Source: Saprospiraceae bacterium
Lineage (GTDB): Bacteria; Bacteroidota; Bacteroidia; Chitinophagales; Saprospiraceae
NCBI GenBank assembly: GCA_029262975.1
Contig: JAJCYJ010000210.1
Coordinates: 1-15,398, forward strand
Length of the DNA: 15,398 nucleotides
Direction: 5' to 3'
Every line of letters begins with the position of its first letter. Position 1 is the stretch's first letter. This document shows positions 13,727 to 15,398 of this stretch, piece by piece. The position numbers and the translations under genes were made by a program. The notes below the pieces were generated by a model. That model was not told where the DNA came from, made no database searches, and saw nothing but the letters and a program-made list of their open reading frames with translations.

Positions 13727-14632
13727 CTAACTACGAGGGACTTTAATTTGATATTTATTCTTGATGACTGTCAGGTGATTATCCCTTAACCAGGGGTTAT
13801 ATCTTTTTAACTCCCGATAAGAAGTTCCGTGTTCATGTGCAAAGTCTCCCCAATTCTCAATGGACTCATCGACTTCAACTTCAAAATAATCCTCAAGTGG
13901 CGGATACAATTGTTCCGATTCTAGGAAAAATCCAAATTCGCGGGGATTTTGCATGATTTCCTTGATAGCAATCAACCTGAACACATATTTTGCTGTTTCT
14001 TTATTGAGATTCAAATGATAGTAATTGGACTCCTTCTGAGCTTTAAGTTGTCTTTTATAGGCGGTAGGTCCTACATTATAAGCTGCGGAAGCATCAGTCC
14101 AGGTACCAAATTTCTTTTTTAACCAATTAAGATAATTGCAAGCTGCATATGTCGCTTTTTCTACATGATATCTCTCGTCTACTTCATCATTTATTTCAAG
14201 GCCTTGTTCTTTGGCGGCCAATTTTCTGAATTGCCAAAACCCCTTGGCATCAGCCGGAGATGAAACATTGAGTAGCCCACTTTCGGCTACAGCCAAATAT
14301 TTAAAATCATCAGGAATTCCATTTTCAAGAAGGATTCTTTCGATAATCGGAAAATAGCGATTGGCCCGTTTTAAATATTGTAATGTACTCGAATGATAAT
14401 ATGAATTAGATAGTAACTCGGTATCCAATCTTTCCTTGGCATCCGATGTCATAGGAACTGGTTCTCCTGCCCAGTCAAATTGTTTATTAATATTTGGAGC
14501 CTTTACTACTTGGGGTAACGGTGTTGCTATGGATTCCACCTTTGATACTTCCCCGGCATAAGAAGAGATAAAGATTAATAAAGTAAACACAGTACCTGAC
14601 AACAGGCAAAATCTCACGATTAACTTGTCCAT
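13727..14632 (-). CDS. Secreted lytic transglycosylase (SLT domain, MltD-like) with a LysM-like tail
   Basis: The 301-residue protein cleaves the glycan strands of peptidoglycan non-hydrolytically in the periplasm. Residues 1-26 form a signal peptide or anchor (FCLLSGTVFTLLIFISSYAG). The catalytic domain runs from about 85 to 230 and shows the family set: YLAVAESGL with catalytic Glu117 followed by Ser118, AKGFWQF (129-135), and AAYNVGP (183-189). The last 50 residues (WGDFAHEHGTSYRELKRYNP, then NHLTVIKNKYQIKVP) resemble one weak LysM module, which would bind peptidoglycan. There is no lipobox cysteine right after the signal. It has its own promoter at 14665-14694 and is convergent with the DCC gene. 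Relatives are often annotated MltD. Confidence 0.9.
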   Translation of the reverse strand: MDKLIVRFCLLSGTVFTLLIFISSYAGEVSKVESIATPLPQVVKAPNINKQFDWAGEPVPMTSDAKERLDTELLSNSYYHSSTLQYLKRANRYFPIIERILLENGIPDDFKYLAVAESGLLNVSSPADAKGFWQFRKLAAKEQGLEINDEVDERYHVEKATYAACNYLNWLKKKFGTWTDASAAYNVGPTAYKRQLKAQKESNYYHLNLNKETAKYVFRLIAIKEIMQNPREFGFFLESEQLYPPLEDYFEVEVDESIENWGDFAHEHGTSYRELKRYNPWLRDNHLTVIKNKYQIKVPRS

Positions 14633-14664
14633 AACAATTTGCTTTTAAGGGAATTAAGATATTA

Positions 14665-14694
14665 CAAAATTATGTATATCAAAAAAGGCGCCAA
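14665..14694 (-). promoter_or_regulatory. Bacteroidota-type promoter of the lytic transglycosylase gene
   Basis: On the minus strand, TTG (-33 box, 14694-14692) is followed after exactly 19 bp by TAATTTTG (-7 box, 14672-14665). This is a full match to the Bacteroidota primary sigma consensus TTG-N19-TAnnTTTG. The -7 box lies 32 bp before the ATG, so the leader would be about 25 bases. Confidence 0.75.
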
Positions 14695-14749
14695 TAAAAC
14701 GTCTTTGGAATGGAACGCAAAAAGTTAAAATCAGTTGTGTGAAAATTCC

Positions 14750-15271
14750 TTAGCGAATTCGCTTCAAGGGTCGCTTGTAAATAGGAACCGTCGAACAAGG
14801 CTCTCCATACATAATGCTTTTAGCTACAGGTCGTAGAAGCTCAGTTAAGTATGCGTAAGCTGCAGGAGGTACAGGTTTATGGCTACAGCCTTTTATTACA
14901 ATTCTTCCGTCCTGGTATTCCGAGATCTTCAATGATGACAATACATGGTAATAATGATGCTTCAGGAATTCTTCTGTTGTGCCCGTAAATACTTTCTCTG
15001 CGACTGGAGCGGCGAGCGAAGCAACGAGCATATAGGCCCACACCGGAATAATGGCATCTGTAGAACAAAACACACATAATATCTTGTCCTCATATTTCGA
15101 CCAATCATGTTCTTTTAACGAAAGTCGAAAATCTTTTTCTTTTAAGATGAGCTCCTGAAATAAATAGTCTTTTAGATCAATTTGTTCAATTTGTTGTTTC
15201 GGGTAATGATCTTCCAGGTTAAAAGTGATGATTCCGCTTTCGGCTATTCTATTGACAAGTGGTGTCTCCAT
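14750..15271 (-). CDS. DUF2480 family protein
   Basis: This 173-residue protein matches the conserved Bacteroidota DUF2480 family along its length. Landmarks are VNRIAESGIITFNLED (6-21), LILKEKDFRLSLKEHDWSKY (41-60), a Cys66/Cys69 pair (LCVFCSTDAIIPVWAYMLVAS), IKGCSHKPVPPAAY (125-138) and the terminal SIMYGEPCSTVPIYKR. Conserved cysteines and histidine suggest metal binding, but no function is established for the family. There is no signal peptide. The start codon is 5 bp after the scpB stop, so it is cotranscribed with scpB. The conserved pairing hints at a link with chromosome or cell-cycle biology, which is guilt by association only. Confidence 0.9.
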   Translation of the reverse strand: METPLVNRIAESGIITFNLEDHYPKQQIEQIDLKDYLFQELILKEKDFRLSLKEHDWSKYEDKILCVFCSTDAIIPVWAYMLVASLAAPVAEKVFTGTTEEFLKHHYYHVLSSLKISEYQDGRIVIKGCSHKPVPPAAYAYLTELLRPVAKSIMYGEPCSTVPIYKRPLKRIR

Positions 15272-15276
15272 AGTTG

Positions 15277-15398
15277 TTATTCTTCTTCACTAACACCAAT
15301 AGTGTCCTCAGGGGTTTCGAATTCTTTCAATTTTGGTAAATCAGCTGTCCCTTTTAGTCCAAAATGATTTAAAAACTTAGTTGAAGTCCCATATAATA
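15277..15398 (-). CDS. scpB: Segregation and condensation protein ScpB, C-terminal end (partial)
   Basis: The minus-strand frame is open from the window edge to a TAA at 15279-15277 and encodes the last 40 residues: LYGTSTKFLNHFGLKGTADL, then PKLKEF and an acidic EEE end. YGTTxxFLxxFGLxxLxxLP is the hallmark of the second winged helix of ScpB, the kleisin-binding subunit of the SMC-ScpAB condensin. The gene begins outside the window. DUF2480 follows after 5 bp. Confidence 0.88.
   Translation of the reverse strand, partial: LYGTSTKFLNHFGLKGTADLPKLKEFETPEDTIGVSEEE

Overview
The window looks like chromosomal DNA of a Bacteroidota bacterium, plausibly a member of Saprospiria or a near relative. 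Base composition is A+T-rich. Clear Shine-Dalgarno sites are generally missing before start codons. At least one promoter fits the Bacteroidota TTG-N19-TAnnTTTG pattern. The gene content also fits: a Bacteroidota-type succinate dehydrogenase, a DUF2480 protein next to scpB, a short TraR/DksA protein and a FatA/FatB-type acyl-ACP thioesterase. The class-level placement is inference.

Layout. 1-897: end of sdhA and complete sdhB. 898-1832: a gene-free gap with four tandem copies of a structured repeat. 1833-2874 (minus): a sulfotransferase-like gene overlapping an alkyltransferase-like (ATL/MGMT-family) gene. 2885-3355 (plus): a TrpF-like protein without the catalytic cysteine, starting 10 bp from the divergent ATL gene. 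3356-4050: a second four-copy array of the same repeat. 4051-4800 (minus): acyl-ACP thioesterase. 4801-5257: gap with nothing convincing. 5258-6589: xylose isomerase. 6688-9456: DNA polymerase I with intact proofreading residues. 9457-9775: gap with inverted repeats. 9776-10828: sugar phosphate isomerase/epimerase-like TIM barrel. 10853-11155 (minus): small uncharacterised protein. 11203-11532: TraR/DksA zinc-finger protein. 11774-13138: radA. 13287-13712: DCC (DUF393) thiol-disulfide oxidoreductase-like protein. 13727-14632 (minus): secreted lytic transglycosylase with its own promoter. 14750-15398 (minus): scpB (partial) and DUF2480, one operon.

Most genes are housekeeping: respiration, replication and repair, chromosome segregation, stringent-type regulation, wall turnover and pentose use. 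No phage, plasmid, CRISPR, tRNA or rRNA signal was seen.

The most unusual content is the repeat. Each unit is about 191 bp, with a core of about 113 bp that folds into three successive hairpins. The two arrays have the same orientation, nearly the same register (191, 190, 192 and 191, 190, 116 bp) and matching copy-specific variants. Both lie in gaps between convergent genes and together they flank the three-gene sulfotransferase/ATL/TrpF-like block. Base changes between copies preserve pairing, including C-G to G-C swaps and a reciprocal A.G to G.A change in an internal loop. That points to selection on a folded RNA or single-stranded DNA. I do not recognise it as a named family.
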